Source: Sneathiella glossodoripedis JCM 23214 (GTDB taxonomy: Bacteria > Pseudomonadota > Alphaproteobacteria > Sneathiellales > Sneathiellaceae). From it: a DNA stretch of 64,000 bases. Below are positions 30,903 to 39,751 of this stretch, piece after piece. The stretch's first letter is position 1. Every line of letters starts with the position of its first letter. The notes beneath the pieces were generated by a model that had not been told where the DNA came from, did not search any database, and saw only the letters and a list, made by a program, of their open reading frames with translations. The stretch spans positions 62,001 through 126,000 of the forward strand of contig NZ_BAMS01000004.1 of the NCBI RefSeq assembly GCF_000616095.1, written 5' to 3'. A program made the position numbers and the translations under genes.

Positions 30903-32287
30903 TTATATGTGATCTTCTTGCGGCAGGATTGCGTTTAGAAGAATAGACAGGAATGCCACTGGTAGCAGTCCGGAAGTGAGCATCATTTCCGCCCAACTTG
31001 GAAAAATCTGCACTACATCTGGTTCTGCTTTCAAGCCTAAGCCGACCCCTAATGAAACAGCGATGATTACCATATTTCGGCGGTTCATCTTTACATCCCC
31101 CAGAAGGTTCAGGCCTGCACTCGCTATCATACCAAACATGACGACCGCACCACCGCCAAGTACCGCGTAAGGCATGGCTGAAATAACGGCTCCAATCTTG
31201 GGGACAAAAGCTGCCAGTATAAGCACCACAGCTCCGATCGTAACAACGTGGCGACTCATAATGCCAGTTAGTGAAATAACACCAACATTTTGACTGTATG
31301 AAGTATTAGGCATGGAGCCAGAAGACTGCCGAGTGCAGTGCCGAGGCCGTCTGCCATCGTGCCACCCGCGATCTCCTTGTCTGTGGCTTCTCGTCCAGCG
31401 CCGCCTTTTGTAATGCCAGAAATATCACCAACCGTTTCAATGGCGGAGACAATTGCCATAAGGCACATTCCGATAATCGCGGCTGTAATAATCCCCTGTG
31501 TGTCTACGTTGTCGCTGGTGAAGGTCAGGCCGTATTTCAAGGGTTCGGGAAACGCAAACCACGACGCGTTGGCAATGTTAGCCGTTTTCACCATACCCAT
31601 AGGAAACGCGATGACATAGCCTGCAACCAGACCAATCAGGATGGCAGAAGCAGAAGTCATACCTTTGGTGAGAAATTTCACACCAAGGATAATAACAATA
31701 ACAGCACTACCAAGAAGAATATGATACCAAGCGCCAAAATCTTTGGTTACAAATTTCGCAAATTTGCCGCCGCCGACATATTCAACGCCGATTGGCAGCA
31801 AGGACAAGCCGATGGTCGCAACCACTAGCCCCGTTATGAGTGGAGGGAGAGCCCTTCTGAAGCGACCGATAACCGTTCCGATCAGGAAATGGAAAATACC
31901 GCCTGCCAGTGACGCGGCAAATATAATCCCGAGCGCGTCTGTGCCTTTTATAGCAGCGGCAACCGGGATCATAACTGGAATAAAGGCGAAACTGGTTCCT
32001 TGCATGATAGGAAGCCTTGCGCCAATAGGGCCAGCTCCGATTGTTTGCAGAAGCGTCGCAATGCCCGCTGCTAACATGGCCATTTGAATCAAAAAGACCT
32101 TGTCTGCTCCATCTAATCCAGCCGCATTTGCAATGATAATGGGTACGGTTACGTTCCCCGCAAACATGGCAAGCGTATGCTGAATTCCCAGCGGTACTGC
32201 TTTCAGCATTGGTGGAGTGTAGTCCGGATCTTTCAGTCGTGCCGGATTCAGATCCGGATCACTTGTGCTTTGTGAAATCTCACTCAT
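30903..32287 (-). pseudogene. NCS2-family xanthine/urate permease (apparent frameshift)
   Basis: Nucleobase:cation symporter-2 (uracil-xanthine permease) family membrane protein with 12-14 TM segments. QHTLAMFAGNVTVPII is the TM1 motif, and the signature SQNVGVISLTGIMSR lies in the second fragment; the QN(V)G form is that of xanthine/urate carriers rather than uracil carriers. The printed frame leaves the family after GLGTALGSLL, and the next frame starts GSMPNTSYSQNVG. One extra G in the GG run at 31318-31319 joins them into 461 aa, normal for NCS2. It lies between hiuH and xdhA, so xanthine or urate uptake is its likely job. Confidence 0.9.
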
Positions 32288-32353
32288 TTTATAGCCCCCT
32301 GCTATTAAAAGATAACTCGCGCCTGTCGCTCCCTCTTCAACAGGCGTCGAGAC

Positions 32354-32707
32354 TCAGCTACCTCGATATGTGGAATAGCTGAAAGGTGACATGAGAAGAG
32401 GTACATGGTAATGCTCAGTCGCATCTGGAACCCCAAATCTCAGTACAATTTCGTCAAGGAATTTGGGTTCAGGCAGGTCAATTCCCGCCTGATCAAAATA
32501 CTGCCCAGCGTGAAATACAAGCTCATACTGACCTGTTTTCAGCATGTCTCCTTCAAGTAATGGCTCGTTACATCGACCATCGTCATTAGAGACCGTCTCT
32601 TTTAAAAGTTCCCAACTGTCACCGTTCAGATAATACAGTTCAATACGAACATTTTTACCCGGCTTACCAGCACTGGTGTCTAGGATGTGTGTTGTGAGCT
32701 TTCCCAT
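32354..32707 (-). CDS. hiuH: 5-hydroxyisourate hydrolase (transthyretin-like)
   Basis: Converts 5-hydroxyisourate, the PuuD product, to OHCU. 117 aa with the family's N-terminal LTTHILDTSAGKPGKNVRIELY (catalytic His) and the diagnostic C-terminal tetrapeptide YRGS; HYHVPLLMSPFSYSTYRGS closes the protein. It is the first gene of the minus-strand purine arm, reading out of the 354-base divergent control region, with the NCS2 permease 66 bases downstream. Confidence 0.95.
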   Translation of the reverse strand: MGKLTTHILDTSAGKPGKNVRIELYYLNGDSWELLKETVSNDDGRCNEPLLEGDMLKTGQYELVFHAGQYFDQAGIDLPEPKFLDEIVLRFGVPDATEHYHVPLLMSPFSYSTYRGS

Positions 32708-33061
32708 TGCTTCTCGCTGTTTTGCATTTTTACGCGATAATCAGTTCTCCGATTGTCAGTTCGGATTTTCTGATCATTTTGTCAAATATTGAAAATGAGG
32801 ATGCATCAGTCTTTCATTATTGTCTACGGTTTTTGTATTTTTTGTATGAAATTTAAAATCTGAGCTTAACAAAAAATTGCACCAAATATTGAATTTTTTG
32901 GGCCTTGATCGGTATTTTAATGCCATAAATTTAAGCAAATGAACGAGTTTTGGGCAAAATCAAATAAAAAGAATTCTTGATTTATTGTATACAATAGAGA
33001 TACTTTATTGTTGAAAATTGTTTGTCAAAGTTTCCATCAATCTTAGAGAGATTACGTATCG
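32708..33061. other. Divergent control region of the purine locus (354 bp without a gene)
   Basis: AT-rich intergenic region between hiuH (leftwards) and gntR (rightwards). It holds the palindromic GntR-type operator described separately, a TTGACA-like -35 on the minus strand (32785-32780) without a convincing -10, and several A/T tracts. No open frame of note and no RNA structure is seen. Both arms of the locus must be transcribed from here, which makes it the likely decision point for purine catabolism. Confidence 0.6.
32983..32996. promoter_or_regulatory. GntR/FCD-type operator palindrome
   Basis: TATTGTATACAATA is a perfect 14-bp inverted repeat 65 bases before the gntR start. The core TTGTATACAA is of the GT-AT-AC type bound by FCD-class GntR regulators. 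It contains a possible -10 (TACAAT), so a bound repressor would block gntR-puuE-uraD-alc-allA and could influence hiuH. I did not find a second full copy in the window. Confidence 0.6.
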
Positions 33062-33793
33062 ATGCAGTTTGCGTCCACAGTCAATAATGCGGAGAAGACA
33101 AGCCGCAAAGTTCATGATGACCAGATTTATGATCAGATGTTTGCAGCTATTTTGCAGCAGCGGCTTACTCCGGGTACGAAACTTTCCGAAGATACACTGG
33201 GTGAGATTTTTGGCGTTAGTCGAACTGTAATTCGCAAAATATTGCAACGCCTTGCATATGAAAAAGTGGTGCAGATATTACCAAATCGCGGCGCTTTCGT
33301 GGCTGAGCCTTCTGCAGAAGAAGCCAGAGAGGTTCTGTATGCAAGACGTGTAGTGGAGGCGGCTATAATGAGGCTTGCTGTGAAAAGCCACAGTAAGGAA
33401 GACTTGAAAACGCTTGAGCGGAATCTTGAGGCTGAAGCGAAAACAATTGAAGCCGGGCAGCATAGCGACTGGGTAGCGCTTTCCGGAAATTTCCACTTGC
33501 TACTGGCGGAAATAGCTTCCAACAGAACGCTTGCTGACTATTTAAGAGAGCTCGTTTCACGAACTTCCCTTATCCACATTCAGTATCAGAGTAATAAAAT
33601 TGCGAACCAGTCCTGCTCTTGTGATGAACATGCTGACATTATCGAGGCAATTCGTGAACGAGATGAAGATAAAGCCGTCGCACTGATGGAACGGCATATT
33701 GAAGAAATTGAAAAATCTCTCAATTTGGATGGGCGTGGTGCAGCCAGTGATCTTTACGAAATATTTGGCGCTTCAGGTGGAGTGCAAGGATAA
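33062..33793 (+). CDS. GntR-family (FCD) transcriptional regulator of purine catabolism
   Basis: 243 aa with an N-terminal winged helix-turn-helix (about residues 15-80; LSEDTLGEIFGVSRTVIRKILQRL) and an all-helical FCD effector domain (about 90-220) that keeps the metal-binding histidines of the class (SGNFHLLLAEIASN, CDEHADIIEAI, MERHIEEIE). First gene of the plus-strand arm, 17 bases before puuE, and next to a matching palindrome. Very probably senses a purine degradation intermediate; whether it represses or activates cannot be told. Confidence 0.9.
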   Translation: MQFASTVNNAEKTSRKVHDDQIYDQMFAAILQQRLTPGTKLSEDTLGEIFGVSRTVIRKILQRLAYEKVVQILPNRGAFVAEPSAEEAREVLYARRVVEAAIMRLAVKSHSKEDLKTLERNLEAEAKTIEAGQHSDWVALSGNFHLLLAEIASNRTLADYLRELVSRTSLIHIQYQSNKIANQSCSCDEHADIIEAIRERDEDKAVALMERHIEEIEKSLNLDGRGAASDLYEIFGASGGVQG

Positions 33794-33810
33794 ATAACAG
33801 GGATAAGAAA

Positions 33811-34728
33811 ATGGATCGTGATTATCCAAGGGATATGATTGGATATGGTGAGAATCCACCAAATCCTAATTGGCCAGGGAATGCCCGCATCGCTGTTCAA
33901 TTCGTCTTGAATTACGAAGAGGGGGGTGAAAATTGCATTCTGCACGGAGATGAAGCTTCAGAGGCATTTCTCTCGGAGATAATCGGAGCAGATATGCTTC
34001 CGGGCGTTCGCCATATCAGTATGGAAAGTATTTATGAATATGGTAGCCGAGCTGGCGTATGGCGCCTGCTTCGTTTGTTTAGGGAACAGGAAATTCCTCT
34101 AACCATATTTGCTGTTGCGATGGCGATGGAGAGGAATCCTGAAGTTGTCGAAGCTTTCCTTCGCGACGGCCATGAGATCTGCAGTCATGGATATCGTTGG
34201 ATTAATTATCAATATGTGCCCGAAAATGTGGAACGGGAACATATGCAGAAGGCTGTTGAAATTATCAAGGCAATGACAGGGCAGAGGCCTTTGGGTTGGT
34301 ACACTGGCCGCACGAGCCCCAATACCCGCCGTCTGGTGGTGGAAGAGGGCGGTTTCGTTTATGATGCGGATGCCTATGACGATGATCTGCCATATTGGAC
34401 AGATGTCGCGGGAAAAAAACAGCTGATTGTTCCCTACACTCTTGACGTAAACGATATGCGTTTCGCCGCTTTGCAAGGTTTTAACAGTGGTGATCAGTAT
34501 TTTTCCTATCTAAAGGACACGTTTGATACGCTCTATGAGGAAGGGGCTGCTGCTCCTAAAATGATGTCGGTTGGTTTGCACTGTCGCTTGGTGGGACGCC
34601 CTGGACGCATAGCGGCACTGAAACGGTTTATTGAGTACGTTAAAAATTATGATCAAGTGTGGTTCGCCCGCCGGATTGAAATTGCACGTCATTGGCAGAA
34701 AAAATTTCCAGTTGAGGATACCAAATGA
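33811..34728 (+). CDS. puuE: Allantoinase PuuE (polysaccharide-deacetylase fold)
   Basis: Opens the hydantoin ring of allantoin to allantoate. 305 aa of the metal-independent, NodB-like allantoinase family, not the dihydroorotase-like AllB. It begins DRDYPRDMIGYGENPPNPNWPGNARIAVQFVLNYEEGGE, the family's N-terminal hallmark in part, and has SMESIYEYGSRAGVWR, DGHEICSHGYRWI and GWYTGRTSPNTRRLVVEEGG blocks. The uraD ATG overlaps its stop by four bases. RBS GGGATAAG-type before the ATG. Confidence 0.94.
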   Translation: MDRDYPRDMIGYGENPPNPNWPGNARIAVQFVLNYEEGGENCILHGDEASEAFLSEIIGADMLPGVRHISMESIYEYGSRAGVWRLLRLFREQEIPLTIFAVAMAMERNPEVVEAFLRDGHEICSHGYRWINYQYVPENVEREHMQKAVEIIKAMTGQRPLGWYTGRTSPNTRRLVVEEGGFVYDADAYDDDLPYWTDVAGKKQLIVPYTLDVNDMRFAALQGFNSGDQYFSYLKDTFDTLYEEGAAAPKMMSVGLHCRLVGRPGRIAALKRFIEYVKNYDQVWFARRIEIARHWQKKFPVEDTK

Positions 34729-35252
34729 CTGACTTGAAATGTAAACCTTCAAAGATGAGCAGAGAAGAGTTCGTTGGAGTTTTTGGGGGTGTTTATGAGC
34801 ATTCTCCCTGGGTCGCAGAACGGGTATGGGATGCGGGACTGAACGAGGATCATAATCGAGTTGAAAAACTTGCTGAAGCTATGGCGAAAGTTGTTGCATC
34901 TGCAACTTATGAAGAACAGCTGAAGCTAATCAAAGCTCATCCCGATTTGGCAGGAAAGGCTGCTGTGCGCGGAGAGTTAACAGCGGAGTCTACGTCTGAG
35001 CAAGCGGCTGCCGGACTTGGGCAATGTACAGAAGAAGAATTTGCCCGTTTCCAGGAATACAACGCTGCCTATAAATCAAAATTTGGTTTCCCTTTCATAA
35101 AGGCGGTTCGTAACAGCAACCGGTTTGAGATTTTAAAAGGCTTTAAAGAGCGTCTGACGAATGACGTGAATTCAGAATTTTCCACTGCGTTGGCGGAAAT
35201 TGATAAAATTGCAGCTTCCGTTTACAGGATCTGTAAGACGGTGGCCCATTAA
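34725..35252 (+). CDS. uraD: OHCU decarboxylase
   Basis: 2-oxo-4-hydroxy-4-carboxy-5-ureidoimidazoline decarboxylase, producing (S)-allantoin from the HiuH product. 175 aa. [20 protein letters not shown] holds the catalytic His, [13 protein letters not shown] is the family signature, and [35 protein letters not shown] closes the active site. ATGA overlap with puuE and a 13-base gap to alc show a tight operon. Confidence 0.95.
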   Translation: MTDLKCKPSKMSREEFVGVFGGVYEHSPWVAERVWDAGLNEDHNRVEKLAEAMAKVVASATYEEQLKLIKAHPDLAGKAAVRGELTAESTSEQAAAGLGQCTEEEFARFQEYNAAYKSKFGFPFIKAVRNSNRFEILKGFKERLTNDVNSEFSTALAEIDKIAASVYRICKTVAH

Positions 35253-35265
35253 ACTGGAGTATAAA

Positions 35266-36270
35266 ATGACATTTCTTCTACCCGAAGAGGCAGATTTTTT
35301 AACAAATTGTGTGGATTTGGCTCAGCCCAGGTTAGGTGCTGAGGTAATATTCGCAACTGATGATTTTTTTGCTGACAAATCCCGCCTGATTGACCCTGCT
35401 GATCCAGTATTCATTGAAGGTAAATATGATGAAAACGGAAAGTGGATGGATGGCTGGGAAAGCCGCCGAAAAAGGGGGGAAGGGCATGACCATTGTATTG
35501 TGCGTCTCGGTTTGCCAGGTGTAATTGAAGGCGTCAATATTGATACCAGTCACTTTACAGGTAACTATCCGCCAGCGGCTTCCATAGAGGCGTGCAATGT
35601 GGACGGTGAACCTGACGAGAACACAGTTTGGACTGAAATTGTCTCCGCTGTTTCGCTAGGGCCCGATAGTCATCATCTGATACGTGTTACCAGTAATGAA
35701 ACTTGGAGCCATTTACGCCTCAATATTTTTCCTGACGGAGGCGTAGCGCGGCTTCGTGTCTATGGTCGCGTGAATTGCAATTGGGATAACCGTGACCCTG
35801 AAGAATTGGTGGATCTGGCGTCCATGCTAAATGGTGGGCGCGCGGTTTGCGCCAATAATCAGCATTTTGGGGTGCCATCGAACCTCCTTGCTCCCGGACG
35901 TGGGGTTAATATGGGAGACGGTTGGGAAACAAGACGTCGGCGCGAGCCCGGTAACGACTGGGCAATTATCGAGCTCGGTCATGCGGGTGTTATATCCTCT
36001 GTTGAGATTGATACAGCACACTTTAAAGGAAATTTTCCAGATCGTTGTTCTCTACAAGCGGCATTCGTCACCGGCGGGACAGATCAGTCACTGGTCACGC
36101 AAAGCATGTTCTGGAAAACTTTGTTGCCGGAACAGAAACTCAGCATGGATGCCATTCATAAGTTCGAAAAAGAAATCGAAAACATTGGGCCGGTCACACA
36201 TGTCAGGCTGAACATCTTTCCAGACGGTGGTGTGAGCCGCTTGCGGCTGTTTGGCAAGATCAGCAAATAG
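35266..36270 (+). CDS. alc: Allantoicase
   Basis: Hydrolyses allantoate to ureidoglycolate and urea. 334 aa made of two homologous jelly-roll halves, each with the pattern [16 protein letters not shown]...IVRLG/IELG...G.I..V.IDT.HF.GN.P and [31 protein letters not shown] chose ATG 35266 (ACTGGAG upstream); the longer frame from 35200 overlaps uraD by 53 bases without reason. allA follows after 9 bases. Confidence 0.95.
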   Translation: MTFLLPEEADFLTNCVDLAQPRLGAEVIFATDDFFADKSRLIDPADPVFIEGKYDENGKWMDGWESRRKRGEGHDHCIVRLGLPGVIEGVNIDTSHFTGNYPPAASIEACNVDGEPDENTVWTEIVSAVSLGPDSHHLIRVTSNETWSHLRLNIFPDGGVARLRVYGRVNCNWDNRDPEELVDLASMLNGGRAVCANNQHFGVPSNLLAPGRGVNMGDGWETRRRREPGNDWAIIELGHAGVISSVEIDTAHFKGNFPDRCSLQAAFVTGGTDQSLVTQSMFWKTLLPEQKLSMDAIHKFEKEIENIGPVTHVRLNIFPDGGVSRLRLFGKISK

Positions 36271-36279
36271 GAATTACTG

Positions 36280-36773
36280 ATGAAACTGAAGGTCGAGCCG
36301 TTAACAAAAGAGGCATTTGAGCCATTTGGGGATGTAATCGAAACCAATGGTACAGATTATTTTCTGATCAATAATGGCTCCACTCGCCGTTATCATGATT
36401 TGGCAAAGGTTGAATTGCTTGATGGTGGGCATGCGCTCATTAACATATTTCAGGCGACACCACTTGACTATCCGCTAGAAGTGAAGCTGGTGGAGCGGCA
36501 TCCGCGTGGAAGTCAGGCCTTCATACCGTTAAGCAAAAATCCATATTTGGTGCTAGTGGCGAAAGCGGGTGAAACTGTTGAACCTGCTGATCTTAAAGCA
36601 TTTATTGCAAAGCCCGATCAAGGGTGAATTATCACGCGGGCACGTGGCATCATCCTGTTCTCGCACTTGATGGGATAAGCGATTTTTTGGTAGTTGATCG
36701 CGGTGGAGATGGCGATAATTGCGACGAGCTCTATTTTAGTAATGATGTAAAAATAGAGCTTGATCGGACATAG
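36280..36773 (+). pseudogene. allA: Ureidoglycolate lyase AllA (apparent frameshift)
   Basis: Cleaves ureidoglycolate to glyoxylate and urea, the last step of the locus. The N-terminal LTKEAFEPFGDVIETNG and the VERHPRGSQAFIPLSKNPYLVLVA block are typical. The printed frame stops at 36627 after KPDQG; the next frame gives [28 protein letters not shown], the conserved C-terminal half, and ends with TAG at 36771-36773. One extra G in the GGG run at 36622-36624 restores 164 aa, the family length. The convergent GNAT gene's stop is one base away. Confidence 0.92.
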
Positions 36774-36774
36774 T

Positions 36775-37533
36775 TTACGTGGGTATTTCGGTTTTTATGT
36801 AATAGACATAGCTGTATAACTCTTCATTGAAGCCTGCCGCACGCCAGAATTTTTGCCCAATCAGGTTTTGCTGAACCACCTGCGCATAGGCTTTTGTCGC
36901 ACCCTTCCGGTATCCGTCTTGCAAAAGCTTGAGGAGAACTTCCAGCGCATATCCTTTGCGCTGGAAAAGGGGATGTGTTGCAAATTCAAAAAGACCTAAC
37001 AGATTTTCCGCGTAAGTCGCCATTCCTACCGAAACTATCTGTTGCTCAACTTCTTTGTAAGCAAATAATGTCGGGATTTTCGTATTTTTAAGCGAGTTGG
37101 CGAAATCACCTCTGTAGTGTTTTTGCTTGCCGGTTAATCTGCAAAAATCTTCAAATTCTCGCTCGTTTAGTCGATCTACAAGTTTACAGTCGCCTGACTG
37201 AGCCAGTGCATCCATATTCGCGATATTCATTAAAAGGACGTCAGTAGGATCCGCCTCAACATAGGAATTTTTTTTAAGTTCTGCTCTTAGATCCGATGGT
37301 AATGCTAGCGGCGTAATTCTGAAGATGCAGGCCTTGTTCAAGTTGAAATAGGCATTTTCGCAATATTGAATTTTATCAGCCAACGGTATGGCTTGCTTGT
37401 TGGTCGTTGGAAAATTTACTGAATTGGCTCGTTTAATAGGTGAGGCGCTAAAGCGTAAGAGCCAGCTATCATAAATTTCTTCTTTATCCGCAGGAGTTGA
37501 GAGAAAAGAATGAGCTTCTATAAGTTCGATCAT
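36775..37533 (-). CDS. GNAT-family N-acetyltransferase
   Basis: 252 aa from ATG 37533; a TTG start at 37584 would add 17 residues. The acetyl-CoA binding region is FEFATHPLFQRKGYALEVLLKLL (Q-x-x-G-x-A form) in the C-terminal half, followed by the closing KFWRAAGF motif common in GNATs. The N-terminal half (LLRFSASPIKRANSVNF) resembles acetyltransferases with a leading non-catalytic domain. Substrate unknown. Divergent from the RND exporter gene. Confidence 0.78.
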   Translation of the reverse strand: MIELIEAHSFLSTPADKEEIYDSWLLRFSASPIKRANSVNFPTTNKQAIPLADKIQYCENAYFNLNKACIFRITPLALPSDLRAELKKNSYVEADPTDVLLMNIANMDALAQSGDCKLVDRLNEREFEDFCRLTGKQKHYRGDFANSLKNTKIPTLFAYKEVEQQIVSVGMATYAENLLGLFEFATHPLFQRKGYALEVLLKLLQDGYRKGATKAYAQVVQQNLIGQKFWRAAGFNEELYSYVYYIKTEIPT

Positions 37534-37593
37534 GACGCTAACACTTTTCTGAGTTAGTTTTGAAAGTGGATGCGGATTTAGCAAGGTTTTCGC

Positions 37594-39711
37594 GTGAAAT
37601 CAGATTCTGAATTTTTGAAAAAAACCTGGATGACATTAGCAGTGTCATTTCTATTTGTCATCGGCGTGATTTTCAGTCTGGTTGCCGATTTGACTCCAAA
37701 AATTTCACCTGATTTTTTTTTCGGCTCCCATGATCCCGAAATGGCGGATACCCAGAAAATTGCGGACCTCTTTCCGGCTGAAGAGTTTATTATTCTCAAT
37801 GTCGCCGGACAGAACATCCGCTCACCCGAATACCTTAGATCTATTTCAAACCTGACTGATAAGCTCAAAGATTTGGGTGGTTTCCAGCGAATACTGAGTT
37901 TGACAAGTGGCCCACAGAGCCCTTCTTTAGCAATTGAAAGCCCTTTTTGGCGACCGTTACTTGTTGAACAGAACGAGCAGGCTTCTTTTATTCTAGCGTT
38001 TGTACAACGCCAATCGGATAGCACCCTTGTATCGGCAATTGAAGAAATTGTTGCCGGTGTACAAAAGAATGCTGGGTTGGGTGAAATTTCAATTTCCGGG
38101 ATGCCTTACATAGCGGAGCATATGCGCCGAAATATTGCGCGTGATGCTGCTATATTCAGCCCAATAGTTGTACTGGTTTTCGCAGCAATGATTTTCGCTG
38201 TTTTTAGATCCCCGGTGATCACAATCGGCGCCATACTCTCGGGTGTAGTTGCAATTTTGTGCAGTTTCACTGGTCTTACACTATTACAGCAACCTGTTGG
38301 GATTCTGACAGCCAATCTTGCGATAATCATTTTTGTTTTAACGCAGTCGCAAATAATTTACCTGACAAACAATTTTCGCAGCTCTGCAAAGAGCGGAGTA
38401 TCACGTACAGTTGTTGCGCTAAAAACTTCACTATTACCTGCACTACTTTGCTTTGGTACAACATTCCTAGGCTTCACCAGCTTGCTTTTAGTCTCGGCAG
38501 AACCACTCCGTCAGTTGGGTGTCGGTGGGATGATGGGAAGCGTATTTGCACTTTGTGCTGTGATTTTTATCTTTCCGGCTTTTCTAAATTTTGCTCACCT
38601 ACTCAAGGTGACTGCTGAGAAACAACAAATTGCAACAGAAGACAATTTTAAGCGGCGACTTATATTAATTGGTGCAATCGTAATTTTGATAGTCTCTGCA
38701 ATCGCTCTTCCTGGCTTGTTAAAATTGAATGCCGATCCGGGATTGCTGGGTTATTTTAAACCAGACAGTGAAATTGGAACGGGATTAAAGACTATCGATC
38801 AAAATGGGGGTAGCAGTCCTCTGCAGCTGGTTGTTCGTCTCAAAACTTCAGAGAAACTCGATACGGAACAGGCCTATCAGAAGCTTTGGGTACTGCATAA
38901 TGCCTATCAGCAACATCCTGCGGTTGGAACAGTCTTGTCTTTGCCTGCATTACTAGCTGAAGCAAATAATCACCCATTAGCATTCATACTTCCATGGCGT
39001 GAGATTGTGACTCTATTGAAGATGGAAAGCAATCAACAGGTGGTCGATAACTTCTTAGGGCCAGACCGTAAAAACGCCCTGTTTTTGCTTCGAATGAAAG
39101 AGCAGTATTCTAACGGGAACAGACATCAAATATTGTCTGACCTTGAAAAGGTAACTTCCTCATCGGGTTTTGTTTTAGAGCTACAAGGCGGCATATATAG
39201 TTTGCAGGCCCATTTGACCCACTTGCTACGTGAAAGTGTATTTATTGGGGTATCTGTTTTTCTGCTCATATTTGCTGCGTTGTCCTATGCGATGACACAG
39301 CGGTTAACTCTCAGTTTTTCGATGGTCGCAACAGCGACGGTTATCCCGATTATAGTTTTGGGCATTAATGGCTGGCTTTCAAATCCGTTGGATATCATTT
39401 CAGCACCAGCGATCAACATTTCATTGGGACTTGGGGTGGATGCCTTGATCCACTTGGGAATGGCAGTGCAGCGTCATACGAAAATTCATAAGCGTGAAGT
39501 AGGTTGGCGATTGGCGATTTCAGAGCAAGTTTCAGGAATCGTGATTGGCAGCCTTATAATTGCGATCGGATTTGCAATTTTTGCAGTTTCGGAATTTCCA
39601 CCGACCGTTCGATTTGGTCTGATTGTCACCACGGGAGCGCTGGTGACTGCTGTTACAAGTCTATGTGCATTTCCGGTTCTTGACAGACTTATGTGTAAAC
39701 AAAGAAACTGA
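37594..39711 (+). CDS. RND-superfamily (MMPL-type) exporter
   Basis: 705 aa from a GTG start. Two repeated halves: an N-terminal TM (about 10-32), a large periplasmic loop (to about 185), a cluster of five or six TMs (186-355), a second loop (to about 545) and a second TM cluster (546-700). The layout is that of MMPL/HpnN-like exporters of lipids or hydrophobic molecules, but it is shorter than HpnN. A nine-T run in the early coding region keeps its frame. It stands alone, with HrpB 40 bases downstream. Confidence 0.82.
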   Translation: MKSDSEFLKKTWMTLAVSFLFVIGVIFSLVADLTPKISPDFFFGSHDPEMADTQKIADLFPAEEFIILNVAGQNIRSPEYLRSISNLTDKLKDLGGFQRILSLTSGPQSPSLAIESPFWRPLLVEQNEQASFILAFVQRQSDSTLVSAIEEIVAGVQKNAGLGEISISGMPYIAEHMRRNIARDAAIFSPIVVLVFAAMIFAVFRSPVITIGAILSGVVAILCSFTGLTLLQQPVGILTANLAIIIFVLTQSQIIYLTNNFRSSAKSGVSRTVVALKTSLLPALLCFGTTFLGFTSLLLVSAEPLRQLGVGGMMGSVFALCAVIFIFPAFLNFAHLLKVTAEKQQIATEDNFKRRLILIGAIVILIVSAIALPGLLKLNADPGLLGYFKPDSEIGTGLKTIDQNGGSSPLQLVVRLKTSEKLDTEQAYQKLWVLHNAYQQHPAVGTVLSLPALLAEANNHPLAFILPWREIVTLLKMESNQQVVDNFLGPDRKNALFLLRMKEQYSNGNRHQILSDLEKVTSSSGFVLELQGGIYSLQAHLTHLLRESVFIGVSVFLLIFAALSYAMTQRLTLSFSMVATATVIPIIVLGINGWLSNPLDIISAPAINISLGLGVDALIHLGMAVQRHTKIHKREVGWRLAISEQVSGIVIGSLIIAIGFAIFAVSEFPPTVRFGLIVTTGALVTAVTSLCAFPVLDRLMCKQRN

Positions 39712-39751
39712 AAATATTTTAATTCTCGGAAATCTCTGATAACTCAGCCAT

